Shown here: one piece after another, positions 13,087 to 25,199 of the stretch | Layout: each line of letters starts with the position of its first letter | Position numbering within the stretch: the first letter of the stretch is position 1 | NCBI GenBank assembly: GCA_032622095.1 | Contig: CP136061.1 | Location: 64,359,127 to 64,423,126 of the forward strand | Source of the DNA: Siphonodentalium dalli | Lineage: Eukaryota > Mollusca > Scaphopoda > Gadilida > Siphonodentaliidae | Reading direction: 5' to 3' | DNA: 64,000 nt | The notes under the pieces: model-generated | What the model was told of the DNA's origin: nothing | Database searches by the model: none | The model's input: the letters and a program-made list of their open reading frames with translations, nothing else | Made by a program: the position numbers and the translations under genes

Positions 13087-13482
13087 TTAATAGCCAGGAT
13101 GTTGTAAAGGAAAGAAGCCATATGATAGAGAGGAACTCCCCCCTACGTAAGTGGTCCTGTTTAAGGCATGTTTAAGGGAAAGAGGACAAATACCGCATAT
13201 ACCGAAGCGCGCAGAGTTGGCAGCATGGCAGGTCCCTGTGATCGGACGTCTGGTGCCATGGGGTCTGGATCCACTCACAAGGGGTGGTCCTCTGCCTGCG
13301 GGGAAATGTCTGTAATGCTGGTCAATGAGCTCAAAAGCTAAGCTGGACAGCGCAAACTTCCCGCCTTTTTTATTTTCTATGTGCCAGATAATCAAATAAA
13401 TATGGGCAATAGAAGTATGAAGAGCCATGTGATGGACTCTTTTCGGAAAGGCTATTGGCAGTGGTCGTGGGGCACGTGACAA
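13087..13482 (-). pseudogene. Copy-2 counterpart of the conserved minus-strand frame
   Basis: 131-residue open frame aligned with 7,492-7,175, with indels changing the middle (HYRHFPAGRGPPLVSGS against SITDLSPQAGDHPIQW) and so shifting frame. That argues against recent protein-level selection. Confidence 0.18.
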
Positions 13483-14685
13483 TATAAATGCTTTCCATGT
13501 AAATGTGCTTCATTCGTGTGTGAAGTCTATTCGCCATATCAACAGTACGAAAGGTCTGGACTCGCATTTATTTGAAATTCATGTAGCATCCTGCTAGTCA
13601 ATGAATACGTTCAAAACTCCTACCATGCCCTTTATGAACAATGCACGCTGCATTGTATGCACAGCATGTTCGTGTACCAAGCTCACATTTGATATGGTTA
13701 CTTGCCATAAATAATGTCTCCCCCCTTCTTCTTGGATTACCACAGCTGTTATTTCGCATTGAGGGCCTTCATCCAGGCATCTAAAATTTTGGCCACGGTA
13801 TCAAGTAATGCTGCGAGAAACTTCGCAGCCACAGGGGGAATCGAACATTCCACAGCAGCAATTTACTGTGGGCCAGTTAACTGGAGGGGTCAAGTCACCA
13901 CGATTCTAAATCTTGTCAGTCTGAGATCATGAATAATTCTATTCAATGAGAGACAATGAGTGACCGGTATGCAAATAAACTAAGGACGGCTTGAAAGCGA
14001 AATAGAATCATAAGGAAAGTTATTCGCAACAATTCATTGTGAGATAGTTCCATCGCAAATTACTCTTTCACATTCCCATAATTGAACCAAGATGGGGAAA
14101 GGATCGAAGAACCTTCAAATATGTATGTAGATAGTGAATCCACGATTAGACACCTTCAGAATGTCGACAAGAGGGAAGAGTGCAAACCTGAGTGCCGATG
14201 ATTTGTAATTTGTGTCCCAATCGTATCCATATCCAGAATCGTAGTAACCTGATACCCTCCGCCTTCTTTAAACCTGTACAGGAAGGATGGCAGTTATGTT
14301 TGTATGCCGGAAGGAGACACCATTTAGTCAATAAACCAACCCAGCAATTTGAAATGATGGGTATACATCGGGATCGGTAGATATATCAGTGGAGGAACCA
14401 ATCCGGTTACAGACTCACTGCTTCAGATGATACCACGGCCGAGTAACTTGATAACCCTGTGGTGACTCCAGTAGTGTTCTTTATTGTGCGGGTCAGCCAT
14501 TAAGGTGCACACCCTATCGGAGAGTGCCTGCACCCACGACAATATAACCTGTACAGGTCATAACGAACATAGTCGTTACTCTCAGGTGCCAAATAATAAT
14601 GTCAGCATGAGTTAATTTTTGATAAAATTCACAATAATAACTAAAATTTGGAATTGAGATGGAGTGAAATTGTCATCACTATTAA

Positions 14686-15380
14686 TAGACCAGGCTGTGG
14701 CAGAGGTAGGTGCCACTGGAGAGTGCAGAAATTGCGACTGGTATTTCCTGATAGGTATTCTCCAGGGACATTATGACATTGGAGGTGATCAGCGATCTGC
14801 TGGGGCATAGAGATTCCACAGCCTGTTTACCATTTTTTTTCTCTCAAAAAGTTCCAAAATTATTTAAATTTAATAATTAATTAATATAAATTAACAAATT
14901 ATGTTTGTAAATATATTCCAAGTGATTTTATATTTCAAAATCACTTGTCTATAAGTTTAACAAAGAATGGATAGTTTTGTTTCTGTCAAAATATATTTTT
15001 TTCTAAAAAACACATATTTTTTCCTAAAAAATACCTAAAATTTCCACATTTTGCACATACATAACATGCGATAACTGTTAAGTGACATAGGCGAGGACTC
15101 TGAATGTGCATTCAAAACCTGAAACAATGACAATGCTATACGATGTACTAAGACTCAATCCGTGTAGTGGAGATATTGCGTAATGTTTCCCCTACCCCAA
15201 AATTCCCGATTTTTCTCTATTTTTCAAAAAATGACAAAAACTTTTATTATTTTGGTAAAATATTAGACCAATATGTATGTTTTACGAATCGTCTTCGTAA
15301 GTATATATATAATGTGTATACAAACCAGAAAGTACAAACTTTAGGAATATATATTTTAGGGTTTTTTTCCAATCATAAAT
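14686..15380 (+). repeat. Left terminal inverted repeat of the 11.2-kb element
   Basis: Pairs with the reverse complement of 25,200-25,882. Matching landmarks include CTACCCCAAAATTCC near 15,190 against the complementary run near 25,360, and CTGAATGTGCATT near 15,100. Many substitutions and small indels separate the arms, so the insertion is not recent. Confidence 0.7.
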
Positions 15381-15767
15381 TCCTACAAGTTAAAATTGTG
15401 CAGCCGACATTGCCATCAAAATTGATCAAATATACTATAACTTGCCAATATTTATACCATGTTAATTGGGTGATGCATCTCACTCACTACGACTCATAAC
15501 CATTCCTTAAATAAATGAGAAGGTATCCACTTCCTATCTCCTCCACATTTTAATTATGTTGACATGATACTAATGGTATGTGATATAGGGTACATGTATC
15601 ACGATCAGACTACATCATACACTGTGCTCGATTATCACCGATTTTCAATGTCACCATCCTAATCATCTTTGTAAGACACATCGAGGTAACAATCCATTAG
15701 GAAACCCTGTATATCATAAGGGAATGCCTTTTAGATCCATTTACTTTGGAAATCTACCGTCCAACCA

Positions 15768-16581
15768 TTATTGTACAAAGGGGTATTCCAAATGCATCGT
15801 GTCTGATAATCGCCAAATTCTTGCAACACTGTTTGCACGGAGACTGTGTAACTTCAATGATGCATGACATGGTGGTAACAATGAAATGTCCAGAGCCTTG
15901 TTTTGGCCCAAACAATTTCTTTCAAATAATTGCTTTCGAGCATCATGGACCATTTTGTGGCGACACCAATACAGTGAATATACGTATTCCTCACACTCTT
16001 CTGCAACCTCACTTTCAAGAGTCCACGATGATCCCAACGTAATAAATGTCCCAATAGACTTGTCATATTTATCCAATATTGTCTTCCAGCAAACACTTTT
16101 CCCTTTACGAAAGAACGACGAGATGTAGTCATTTCCAGTAAATGCATCGAATCCTATCCAAGCCTTCATGTTATCTTTGTTCAAATCTATATCACCAAGC
16201 ATGATAGCCTTGCGATGTATCCCGCTCCCAGAATCAAGGTAAACCTGATCCACCCTTCCAAGCACACATTTCTTGTCAGGAAATAACTCTAGGGCATGTA
16301 TGCAATGCAAAATTAATTTTGTGTCACCTTCCTCCTGGTTACTTAATACAAGAGTTTCTTCTACTGTCACCACCAACGAGTTTATGCGCATGTAATTGTT
16401 TTCTGTAGAAATATATATTTCTTTCCAACGAAGAATATCTTGGGACTTACATTGGTTGCTAACTATAACTTCCTGGATCAAAGAGATTAAACGTTGTTTA
16501 TTTTCACCATTTATCAGAAAATCATTAGAATCTTTGACTGTGGTGAACTGTGTAACTTTGTCACCCCTTTTATTTCTTTAG
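15768..16581 (-). pseudogene. C-terminal part of a transposon-associated protein (left end)
   Basis: A 237-residue open frame (16,481-15,768) that reads further upstream in the same frame to about 16,570 (GDKVTQFTTVKDSNDF and onward) before an in-frame stop. Recognisable blocks are NKQRLISLIQEV, SNQEEGDTKLILHCIHALE, GFDAFTGNDYISSFFRKGK and ISLLPPCHASLKLHSLRAN. These match, from memory, the C-terminal half of a long uncharacterised protein family common in cnidarian, mollusc and fish genomes, where the blocks read like 'HEEADT', 'HAFTGCDTTSAFFGKGK' and 'LPP..LHTKRA'. The acidic residues in EEGDTK and the conserved D in the GFDAFTGND block suggest a nuclease-like core, but that is inference. 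The N-terminal half is absent on this strand. Confidence 0.55.
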
Positions 16582-16954
16582 CTGATTTGATCGATTGCTC
16601 TTGGTGTGTATTGACAACAATGTCTACCCTTGTGTAACCCGAACGCAGTGACTACAAGAACCGCCATTCAAGTTCTTCATATGTATCGGGCAATTCAATG
16701 AGCATGTCGATACATGCCATCATGTCAACAATAAATGTTGAAACACTAGTTTTACAAGGTAGTGACTTTTGGGCGTAGAATAGGTGTCTGTGAATAAGAC
16801 AGAATTGTATTTTGTAGTTAACTTTTGGCGATAAGTGGAACGGGCATAAAGGGTAAATGAGAGCTTCATCAAAAACTATAACTTAATCAGACTTAGCTGA
16901 GGCAGACAGCAACACCCAATATAATATTCCTAGTGGCTTCGATGCCCCGCGATT

Positions 16955-17257
16955 CTAATTTCCGGCCATTTCACAGTGACTCCTATTTACTCTTGCAAAT
17001 AATTTCAAGTTTGTTCTAGAAATTGGGTCATGGAAACTTCCATTTGCATTCTTGAGACGATCTTGTTTGCAAAAGTTGTATGCTTCCGGTCCAATTTTTG
17101 TTATCGAGAAAATTTCCTCTGAAATTTGCAATTGAAGGGGGATATCAGAACTTAAATGGAAGAGTGACGTCTTCTCAAGATCTTTATTGAAAGGATTATA
17201 GTATAGTCGTTGTGGTGATTTTGGAGGGTGAATGTAGAAATTTTTTTTATAAAGCAA
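16955..17257 (-). pseudogene. Middle segment of the same transposon-associated protein (left end)
   Basis: Open frame of 100 residues upstream of, and on the same strand as, the C-terminal part. The stretch EAYNFCKQDRLKNANGS followed by FHDPISRTNLKLFARVN resembles the 'F..ERL......I...IK.N.L.LF' block that precedes the C-terminal core in the family. About 370 bp without a matching frame separates it from the next part, either an intron or decay. Its own ATG is not necessarily a true start. Confidence 0.4.
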
Positions 17258-17345
17258 GTTTTGGTGTCATTTTGACCGGGAATGTTTGGACAACAATATA
17301 TCCAAAATCCGCTAAAATCCGCTTTGGGGAAAATTTTATTTCATA

Positions 17346-17487
17346 AATTAACCTACCTCATATGGCTCTGAATATATCACTTTAACGCTTCATCTCAACT
17401 CGCATCATTCCGTTTCCGGTGTGGCTTTTTTTAATTACCCACTTATGTGACGTCATACCGGAATACCCTCTGCCTACTTCAGTTTAT
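17346..17487 (-). promoter_or_regulatory. CRE-containing segment upstream of the left-hand transposon ORF
   Basis: Reverse-orientation copy of the segment at 22,366-22,513, again with TGACGTCA. It lies just upstream (minus strand) of the coding remnants at 17,257-15,768. Promoter role is inferred from placement only. Confidence 0.35.
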
Positions 17488-17499
17488 CATTTTTGCGTC

Positions 17500-20400
17500 C
17501 TCGAAGCAACATCGTTTCTAATCGTTCGTCTAATATGACGGACTCTGTTCACATTATAAGCCTCTGGCTTGGTGAACGACACTTTATATGAGGATTATAC
17601 AGTATTTGTATGCCTCGTTTTTTGGCCAGAATATGGCCTCATTTGACAAGAGATCTTTGTCTTTGTCCGCGGGAAAATATGGCGGAAAATTTTGATGTGT
17701 GGTATAGCCTACAATGGCTCCAGCACCTCGTAGATCAAGATTCAAGATCAAGATAAAGGAACAGAAAGTCCTCAGTGCTAGTGCCAGTACGGTATAGACT
17801 AGACACAGACTCTTTCTCGGGCTGACAGCTCAGCAGAATCATTCCCTTGAAATCTCTTAACAGAGAAATGGGACAGTCCACTGTGTTAGTGCCTCTGGGC
17901 CAAGACATAGGACTTCGTCGAGTTTACACTCGGACGGTAATTGTGTCTGATGTAGAATCAGAACGCTCAAATTCGTGGCGAAAAGCCGACGTTAGAGCGA
18001 GTCTCGGCGAGACGTTTATGATGCAATAGTATCCCTGAAAACTCTGACAGAGATTTTGATACAATATACGTGTACTGACGAAAAGGCCGGAGAAGAACGA
18101 AACAATGCAATGTCTATTCGTATTCAAACTCCAACAAAATCTGTATTAGCTCCTGATTTCGTATCAGAACGCTCAATCACAGCGAAAAGAAGAGCGATAC
18201 TATACAATCGATCTCTATATTCCTCATAAATATAATATGAGAGAATTTGATATTAAAATTACTTGTGCTTCTATGTTGATATAGAAAAGCATCAGGCGCG
18301 CAGCTTTCAGCGCATGATGTCACTTGTTTATTTATAGGTCTTCTCCAATACTATAGGTATCACTGTTCGGAGCCGATGCAATCTCCACAACAATTACTGA
18401 ACTGAATTACGAACATATACAGATAGCTAATCTTGGCTTATCATTACTGAGGACAGTCGCTACTTACGTTTTGAGCGAACTGGTTATATATTTTTACCAG
18501 CTGTCTTTTCCTGTGTCAAAGGATGCAGAAGAGTTCTTAAATATTCCTTTATTAGCTGAGATAATGTTCTTGATAATGAATTGCCAATAACATGCTTCAA
18601 AGCAACTATACTTGCCAAGAGAAACATAAGAAAATATACACTCAGTGTATCATCGCTGAGGAAGGCCAGTTTTGATTATCGGGCAACTATATTATATTTT
18701 GAAATGACGTTTTCAACTTCACAGCCTCTCTGATTATGATGGCTTACACACAAGGTTCAAATACAGGCTACATTCACAGCCGTATAAAAGTCTAAATAGA
18801 GTATTAACCGTATTGGTATTTTGTTGCTAAACAGTAGTATAGACCAGTATATATGAGCTAGCTACGGAGCATGTACATGTACCTATACGCTGCTTGCTTA
18901 GAGTATTGGATCTATGACGAAAACTCTTAATCGTGAGGCAGGGTTATATATAGACCAAGATACATGGAAAACTCACATTAGAAATATACCTTCTCTATCG
19001 ACACAGTGTCATGACTAATTCGGTCCCCGGGGGGGGGGGATGGGGGGGGGGGCTGCATTTCGCTATATATTTAGTGAGACGACAGTAATTATTGACCTTA
19101 ACAGACACTTGCATGTCTGCATTATGCGAATATCAATGTTACCATTAGCCGTAACCAATCCTCGGTGACATCTTATCGAACCTGAGATGCGTTGAACAAA
19201 AACTTCGGCAAGACTTAGTGCCGGTATTTCAGATTCCCGTTAGTACAAAACAATAGGGATATCATCCAAAGGACAATGAAATATATTGGTACCGGTACAA
19301 CGTTATCAGAACGTGTGTAGTTACAAGACACAACCCCAGTAACTGTCTACAAGGCGCAATATAAATGCGCGGACAGGGTCAATGACCGACTGTAAATCGT
19401 GTCCAAGAGCAGGAACGTATAACGAAACATATCGCTGCCGCTAGCTTCGTCTCCCAATTCAACTTTTTAACACATCGTTTTAAAAGCAATTATGAAATAT
19501 GAGAGTCATTCATCTGATGAGCTATATGTAGACTACAGCCAATCATCGATAGGCATACTGCGGCACAATAATAGACGTTTCCCCGACGGGAATGAAACTT
19601 TCGTTTCGTCTCCCATTCCAATTTTGGGAAAACGAAAATAGCTATTTTCGGTTTCGTTTTGCAATAATAATTGGACAGACAATATACGCAGACAACGAAT
19701 AACTTCGTTCGTATTGAATACTGTACATTATATATAGTTCAGGGAGTTAATTATTGTCTACATGACCTTGAATATGTAATAGTTGCCAGTTTTGGAATGG
19801 CAGACATGTGTTAAGAGATAAATTCCAGTTTATCAGTACGGTATCAGCTGTACCATTTTCTCCAAAACACATGCAGAAGTGAGGTCTAGGTCTATGTCTT
19901 TACGTGGGCAATGGCTTATAGTGAACCAGTCTTGCACACAATTGTTATCATGTGAAATAAATATTTTGATTCAAACATTAAACAAATCTATGTTTTCATC
20001 ATGAATTGGAAATTTAAAAAATCTCCCTGATGACTTGCATGGAGCAATAGCTTATATTGACAACCCAATTTTGGCCAGAAATAGGCATGCATAGCAGTTC
20101 CAACTGATGAATTAATAGAATGCCTTTTTCAATAACATCAAGGTGAAACTGAAATCTAACTATAGTATGGCATTGCAGGATATATTCAAACAATAGGCAG
20201 TATACATGGTACCTTACGTGGAGACAATTCTCTATAAAGGCTTTTGATTACTTTCCCTTTTGCTAGAACAATGGTAGTAAATAATGAGTCTCAATTGTCC
20301 ATATATAACACATTTCATGCCAGTTCTATAAAGAATGGTGTCTTCATTCAGCGAGACAAGACCGAGAAATGCCGCATATTTTGTCCTCTGTTCCCTAAGA

Positions 20401-22216
20401 TGATAAAGTTTTATTGATATGCAAGCCAGTCAGATTATGGTGCACATTTCAACAATCTACTTTCTCTGGGTCATGGAGAAAAGCAAAAATGCATGTAAAC
20501 AATTTGGAAATAAGACAAAAACTTAAACAGATATATATTGGCCCAGTACTAACGGGTCACAAGATATTAATGCGGTCTGACTGTGGTCTACCTAGTAGTC
20601 CAGTGTATCAACATGACACTTCTCATGAACACTCCAGTTGGGATCGCCACCAAGATCGTCCCCCCAGCAGAGGCTCTGACCTTGGACTGGGAGAACATGT
20701 TTGCATATTTATGCATTTCCTCCATAGCATTATAAGTTCTGACAAAAATTGCAAACTAATAATAATTCAATGTCAACTTATCCGAATAGCCACGGTTTTG
20801 GGCCGAAGCTGAAACTCTTGAATATGTTTTATTCCTCATATGAAATACATTTACAGGATATTGACAAGAATAGATATGTATATACAAACACATGCATATG
20901 TAAAATAAATATGTGGTAACATATAGACATAGACTAGTATACATTCCGATTACATGACTTCTTCACTAAAAAATGGCAAGAAAGAAGCATGCCAAATAAA
21001 TTTAGAATATTATTGGCAGCATCTGACAAGGAGACATGGTACTAGTACACAACATGGCTATAGTGTGCACATAAGTCTTCTTAATTCAGCCATTGTAGTG
21101 GCATGAAAATTTACCCCCTCAAGACAGCACTCATGTTCTCTCTTATTTATACCATTACAATCTGCAGTATTAAACCATAGCAGGCTTCATATACATATAT
21201 ATAAATATATACCTCTACTCTGTCATCAGTAGTGGGCAAACCTATGTGGCAACAGCCAGTCATATTCAAAATGATTAAAGGTGTATTCAATTAAAGCATA
21301 TTCAAGCAAGGAATTTGCCAGCATTATTGAGATTGTTAGAACAAGTTGAACAACACCCATTTGAAACATGTCACATGAAAAACTATTCCTTCTGACAGAT
21401 TTCTCATTTTTGCGTTGATGTGAAGATTTTCTATCTTCATCCATTGATCAGATACATGTATCTTGGCTAGAATACAAAAGTGTATAAGGCATATCAGACA
21501 TGGCTTGTCAAAGACAGGAAATATATATTTATTTTTTCCCCCATGTAATCCAAGCTATAACTGAGCCATATGTATACGTGTATACTATTTTCTTTGATAG
21601 TTTAGATGATCAATTACTTGAACATTGTACAGATATATCGTCATTTATTTACAGAATATCTGTAATGTTCATCAGGAGAATAATAATATTTTGCTGACAA
21701 TAACGTGAACCTCACAGAGCTAGACAGACAATTTCAAGTTGGATTGTAACTGATTAAGAATGATTATTCTTTCTTGAGGCCCTTTCGTGGTCTTTGTTCA
21801 AAAGTGTTTCGTTAACAAATATTTTGCTGCTGATTTGTCGCATCAAAATACATTCAGAAAGTTATAATTACGTGAGGTTGAATCTGCTACAACTGAAGTG
21901 TTGTAGACATTATGATTGTGAAAATGTTTATCAACCTTGCGAGTTTGCATTATGGATGGATTTCTTTTTTGTTTGTTTCTGCAATTAGAGGCATCAAACA
22001 TTGAACATGTTTCAAACAATGTTGATGCATTCTAACAAATGTGAGCCAATGATGCTGTGTACATAATTATTATATATATATAGTATATATGTATAACTAT
22101 GGGTTGTATGATACATATACATATGAACTCAAAACCCATCCAGAGGATAACCACTAGAGCGGAAAACCTCATCATACCACAGCACGACAGAGCTCTGGAA
22201 TCAGGAAATATTCTGA
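17500..22216. other. Interior of the 11.2-kb element without recognised genes
   Basis: No frame here matches anything I know. It includes a G-run region (19,025-19,052) and AT-rich stretches. The missing central part of the family protein was not seen here on either strand. Confidence 0.4.
19025..19052 (+). repeat. Poly-G tract
   Basis: Runs of about 12 and 11 guanines separated by AT, preceded by CCCC. Could form a G-quadruplex, and is prone to assembly or sequencing error. Confidence 0.7.
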
Positions 22217-22553
22217 GCCATATGAGGTAGGTTAATTTATGAAATAAAATTTAACAATTTGATTTATCAAGTTATGATTTTATGAATAAATTATACCTAC
22301 CTCATATGGCGAACCCACCCTCCTCCCCTACGATGAGTTTTTCTTGGCTTCTCGGACGCCAAGTTTATAAACTGAAGTAGGCAGAGGGTATTCCGGTGTG
22401 ACGTCACATAAGTGGGTAATTAAAAAAAGCCACACCGGAAACGGAACGATGCGAGTTGAGATGAAGCGTTAAAGTGATATATTCAGAGCCATATGAGGTA
22501 GGTATAATTTATTCATAAAATCATAACTTGATAAATCAAATTGTTAAATTTTT
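22217..22553. repeat. Foldback repeat with CATATGAGGTAGGT arms
   Basis: The stretch 22,241-22,302 (ending ACCTACCTCATATGGC) recurs inverted at 22,488-22,550, enclosing the CRE-containing segment. GCCATATGAGGTAGGT occurs at both edges. Consistent with a small MITE or a rearranged duplication. Confidence 0.5.
22366..22513 (+). promoter_or_regulatory. CRE-containing segment upstream of the right-hand transposon ORF
   Basis: About 148 bp containing the palindrome TGACGTCA (a CRE/ATF site) and ending with CATATGAGGTAGGT. A near-identical copy in opposite orientation lies at about 17,346-17,487. Each copy sits upstream of, and in the same orientation as, one of the two outward-reading coding regions of the 11.2-kb element, which suggests a shared 5' regulatory region. 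It also overlaps a foldback repeat, so a MITE origin is possible. Confidence 0.35.
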
Positions 22554-22689
22554 TACAGTCATTATGCCACAAAATTTCATAATGCAGATAAATACAAACA
22601 GTTTACTTTGTTAGCTCGCAAACCACTTATGCGTGGCAAGTTCGCATGGATAATTGTCATATGATGATACGATATCATGACCCACCACA

Positions 22690-22860
22690 GTGTAAGCCAT
22701 ATTTGCCCCCACCAATAAAGAGTGTGGAGTAAAATACCAAGGCATGTGTGCGCACCATACATAAAGAGCGTTTTGTGAGCATTGTAGAAAAACACCACAA
22801 TAAGCCATGTGTGCGCTCCAGTGATAAAGAGCGTTATCATAGAACATCATAACGCACTTC
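22690..22860. repeat. Three degenerate tandem units of about 60 bp
   Basis: Units share 'GCCATGTGTGCGC...ATAAAGAGCGTT' (for example at 22,740-22,775 and 22,803-22,835), with a weaker first unit near 22,690. Divergent and short. Confidence 0.4.
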
Positions 22861-23113
22861 ACTGCAGTTGTGCAAACCACAAGTCGCATTGTTCAGTTGT
22901 TTCTAATATCACTTCGATTTTGTATCTCTAATTGTGAAAGTTGTAAAAGTAGCTTTTTTAGGAGTCGGACACATGTTTCCTGTTGAAACCTAACGGTGAC
23001 AACGAACGCAAGAGATTTGTTTTGGTTAATTTGATTGCTTCATTCATTGTTCTCGTGTTCTGTTTTATTATTGCATATTTATTCTCGCTCTATTTCATTT
23101 CTCATTGTTGATA

Positions 23114-23725
23114 ATGGCTGACAATCTTACCATCGGCGAGGAGCTTAAACCAGCTGAAGACCTCTGTGTCATATGTGGTTTTGGGGCAAAAGGTATTGTG
23201 ACTCTCATCAGCTTTTGCGGACAACGGGGGCGACCTAATTTGAAACAATACCTCACCGCGCGCAGCCAGGTGACGCCTGTCGACAAAGTGCTGGTGCATG
23301 CAGGTTGCCGGAGAGATTTTACCGACACAAAAAGAAAGACACAAGATAATTTGGTGGTTTCAGAAGCGAAAAGACTACGATCTGATGCAACGCCAATCAA
23401 TATAGCAGAAGACTGCTTAATATGTGGAGTTCATACAAGCACTGATGTTAGACACCCAGATAGGTCCACACCAATGAGCCAAGTAGAGACCATCCCTTTC
23501 AGGGACAAGCTCTTACAATGCTGTGCGCATAGACAGGATGTTTTAGCATATGAAGTGGAGAAGTGCATTCAAGGGTGCATTGACTTGGTAGCAGCAGAGG
23601 CCGTTTACCACCACGGATGTCTGACTCGATTCTTGCAAGACAAGGATGTGAGTCAACCCGAGAAAGGAAAAGCAGGTCGAAGATCAGATCAGGGTATGAA
23701 ACATTGGTTTCGAAACGATTTGTAA
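23114..23725 (+). pseudogene. N-terminal part of the transposon-associated protein (right end)
   Basis: The first ATG in this frame is at 23,114 (MADNLTIGEELKPAEDL). It has two putative zinc-binding modules: CVIC (residues 18-21) with HAGC (62-65), and CLIC (101-104) with HHGC (166-169), each followed by an R-D/T-F type motif. This CxxC...HxxC pair is characteristic of the N-terminus of the family. The frame ends at RNDL followed by a stop, but the next bases resume the family sequence in another frame (NWLETEAGAELYT), so this is a frameshift of two missing bases or an equivalent change. The CRE-containing segment lies about 600 bp upstream. Confidence 0.55.
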
Positions 23726-24012
23726 TTGGCTCGAGACAGAAGCTGGTGCTGAATTATACACTGTTAGTGAGTTACATTCCAGAATGGTTGAATTCGCAGG
23801 CGAGTCAGAGGTTTATACTATTAAAAGTTTGAAAGGTAACTTAGAGGAATACTATGCAGAATTAATTTTCTTCGCCGAGGTTAAGGGATGGAAGGATGTC
23901 GTTTCTTTTCGAAATATGGCCAAATTCATTATAAATGAAAAGTGGTACACTTATAAAAAACAGGATTTAGATGAGGAGGCAGACAGGATTGTCTTGACTG
24001 CAGCAAGAATAA
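23724..24012 (+). pseudogene. Second part of the right-end transposon protein, before the insertion
   Basis: Continues the N-terminal part in a shifted frame: NWLETEAGAELYTVSELHSR, then SEVYTIKSLKGNLEEYY, FFAEVKGW, FRNMAKFIINEKWYT and EEADRIVLTAARI. These match the family's conserved 'WLE.EA...LYT..EL' and 'FRNMA..IIN.KWY' blocks as I remember them. The frame is cut at AARI by the 554-bp insertion whose ATAA target duplication begins at 24,009. No start codon of its own is needed. Confidence 0.6.
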
Positions 24013-24566
24013 CAAGTGTACCGCTGGGCGGAGGTAACGCCCCCGACTGTACAATCAGAGAGGATTTTTCTTATTTTTGTGCAAATACTTATTAAATGGC
24101 ACTTTGTAAAGTTATGTTTGCAAATAAACAATCCAAAATCAAGTTATCATCTGGAAACCAAAAAAATTAGCAGAAAACCTGAATTTTCTAAGTCCAAAAA
24201 GGGGCATAACTCTGGAAAAAATTGGCAGACGAAACCACGGCTATGGGGAAATCTTGTCCCCCCAGCTGGTCTATTGGCATACCAAATACAAATATCAACT
24301 GAATTGAATTAGCGAAACCAAAGTTATGAGTTGAAACGTTCGTACGGACGATTTTCTAAGTCCAAAAGGGGGCGTAACTCTGGAAAAAATGGGCGGACGA
24401 AACCGCAGTTATGGGGAAATCTTGTCCGCCCGGCTGGTCTATTAGCATACCAAAGATCAACTGAATTGAGTTAGCGAAACCAAAGTTATGAGTTGAAACG
24501 TTCGTACGGACGGCTAGATGGAGGGCTCCACTATATACCCCCAAATCTCCATTGGAGATCGGGGGC
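24013..24566 (+). mobile_element. 554-bp non-autonomous element inserted in the transposon ORF
   Basis: Flanked by ATAA on both sides (24,009-24,012 and 24,567-24,570). Begins CAAGTGTACCGCTGGGC with a small GC hairpin (GGGGGTAACGCCCCC-like), holds two tandem units of about 168 bp (each with TTTCTAAGTCCAAAA and GGGGAAATCTTGTCC), and ends with a CTCCATTGGAGATC hairpin and GGGGGC. Removing it and one ATAA restores a continuous family reading (AARI followed by IKAQIRD), which fixes both boundaries. The unit sequence and tail resemble abundant repeats of molluscan genomes as I recall them. Confidence 0.7.
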
Positions 24567-24570
24567 ATAA

Positions 24571-25199
24571 TAAAAGCACAAATAAGGGATGCCGATTACA
24601 GTCGCGAATCTTATCCACCCAGTGACACTATATCTAGTATTAGTCAGGGGCGAAATTGGATCCCGAATCACCTGCAAAGCCTACTAAAGATTTTAATTCC
24701 GTCCGATGTCAAGCAGAATAGCATCGGTCATTCCATTGTACAGGGTGCTCGTCCACGTTCGGTTATAACACCAACTCTGTTTGGACTGGGTGTAGAAATG
24801 GACCATGTGTTTGGTTCCAAATGGCTAGTGAACGAGTTATCCTGGTTGGGATTCTCTGTTACCCACGATGAAGTTGAGAGGTACAAGCAATCCGTCATTC
24901 AGACCGAAACGCCCAGTCAAATACTGACTGACTATGCACCTGGTGCCTTCGTTCAGTGGGTGACAGATAATGTCGACCACAACATAGCAACTCTAGATGG
25001 CAGGGGGACCTTCCATGGAATGGGGATAATTGCAATATCTGCACCCATGAATCAATCAGCACTGAACATGAAATCGCGTGTAATCATGAGACAAAAGCGG
25101 TTGAGGGTTGATGAGCTCGTGAAGAACAAAGGAGTGTCCATCTCCCAATATGTTGAATGGTTGAAAACCCATAAAATTCGAGTTAATTTTTCAAAATAA
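24571..25199 (+). pseudogene. Third part of the right-end transposon protein
   Basis: Open from the insertion to a stop at 25,197-25,199. Blocks seen: IKAQIRDADYSRESYPPSD, SLLKILIPSDVKQNSIGHSI, LFGLGVEMDHVFGSKWLVNE, and the hallmark VDHNIATLDGRGTFHGMGII. This is the middle of the family's N-terminal half. It stops at KIRVNFSK directly against the terminal inverted repeat, so the second half of the protein is missing here, while a second half exists at the other end of the element on the opposite strand. The ATG at 24,552 lies inside the inserted element and is not a start. Confidence 0.6.

Larger units (their letters stand above)
10568..14685. mobile_element. 5-kb TIR element, copy 2, left part
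   Basis: Left end is badly decayed (only CACTGAACTATTAGG near 10,573 and an AGGAGGAGGCC motif remain). From about 11,765 to 14,685 it aligns well with copies 1 and 3. The stretch 10,600-11,760 does not visibly match the other copies and may be an extra insertion or a longer variant. The copy is interrupted at 14,685 by the 11.2-kb element and resumes at 25,886. Confidence 0.6.

Noticed and set aside
15746-16581. Plus-strand frames opposite the left transposon coding region
   Set aside because: Shadows of the minus-strand coding sequence, which carries the recognisable motifs.
19025-19052. G-run as a regulatory quadruplex
   Set aside because: No gene context; recorded only as a tract and possible sequencing weakness.
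23095-23400. Minus-strand frames opposite the zinc-module region
   Set aside because: Shadows of the plus-strand frame with CxxC/HxxC motifs.
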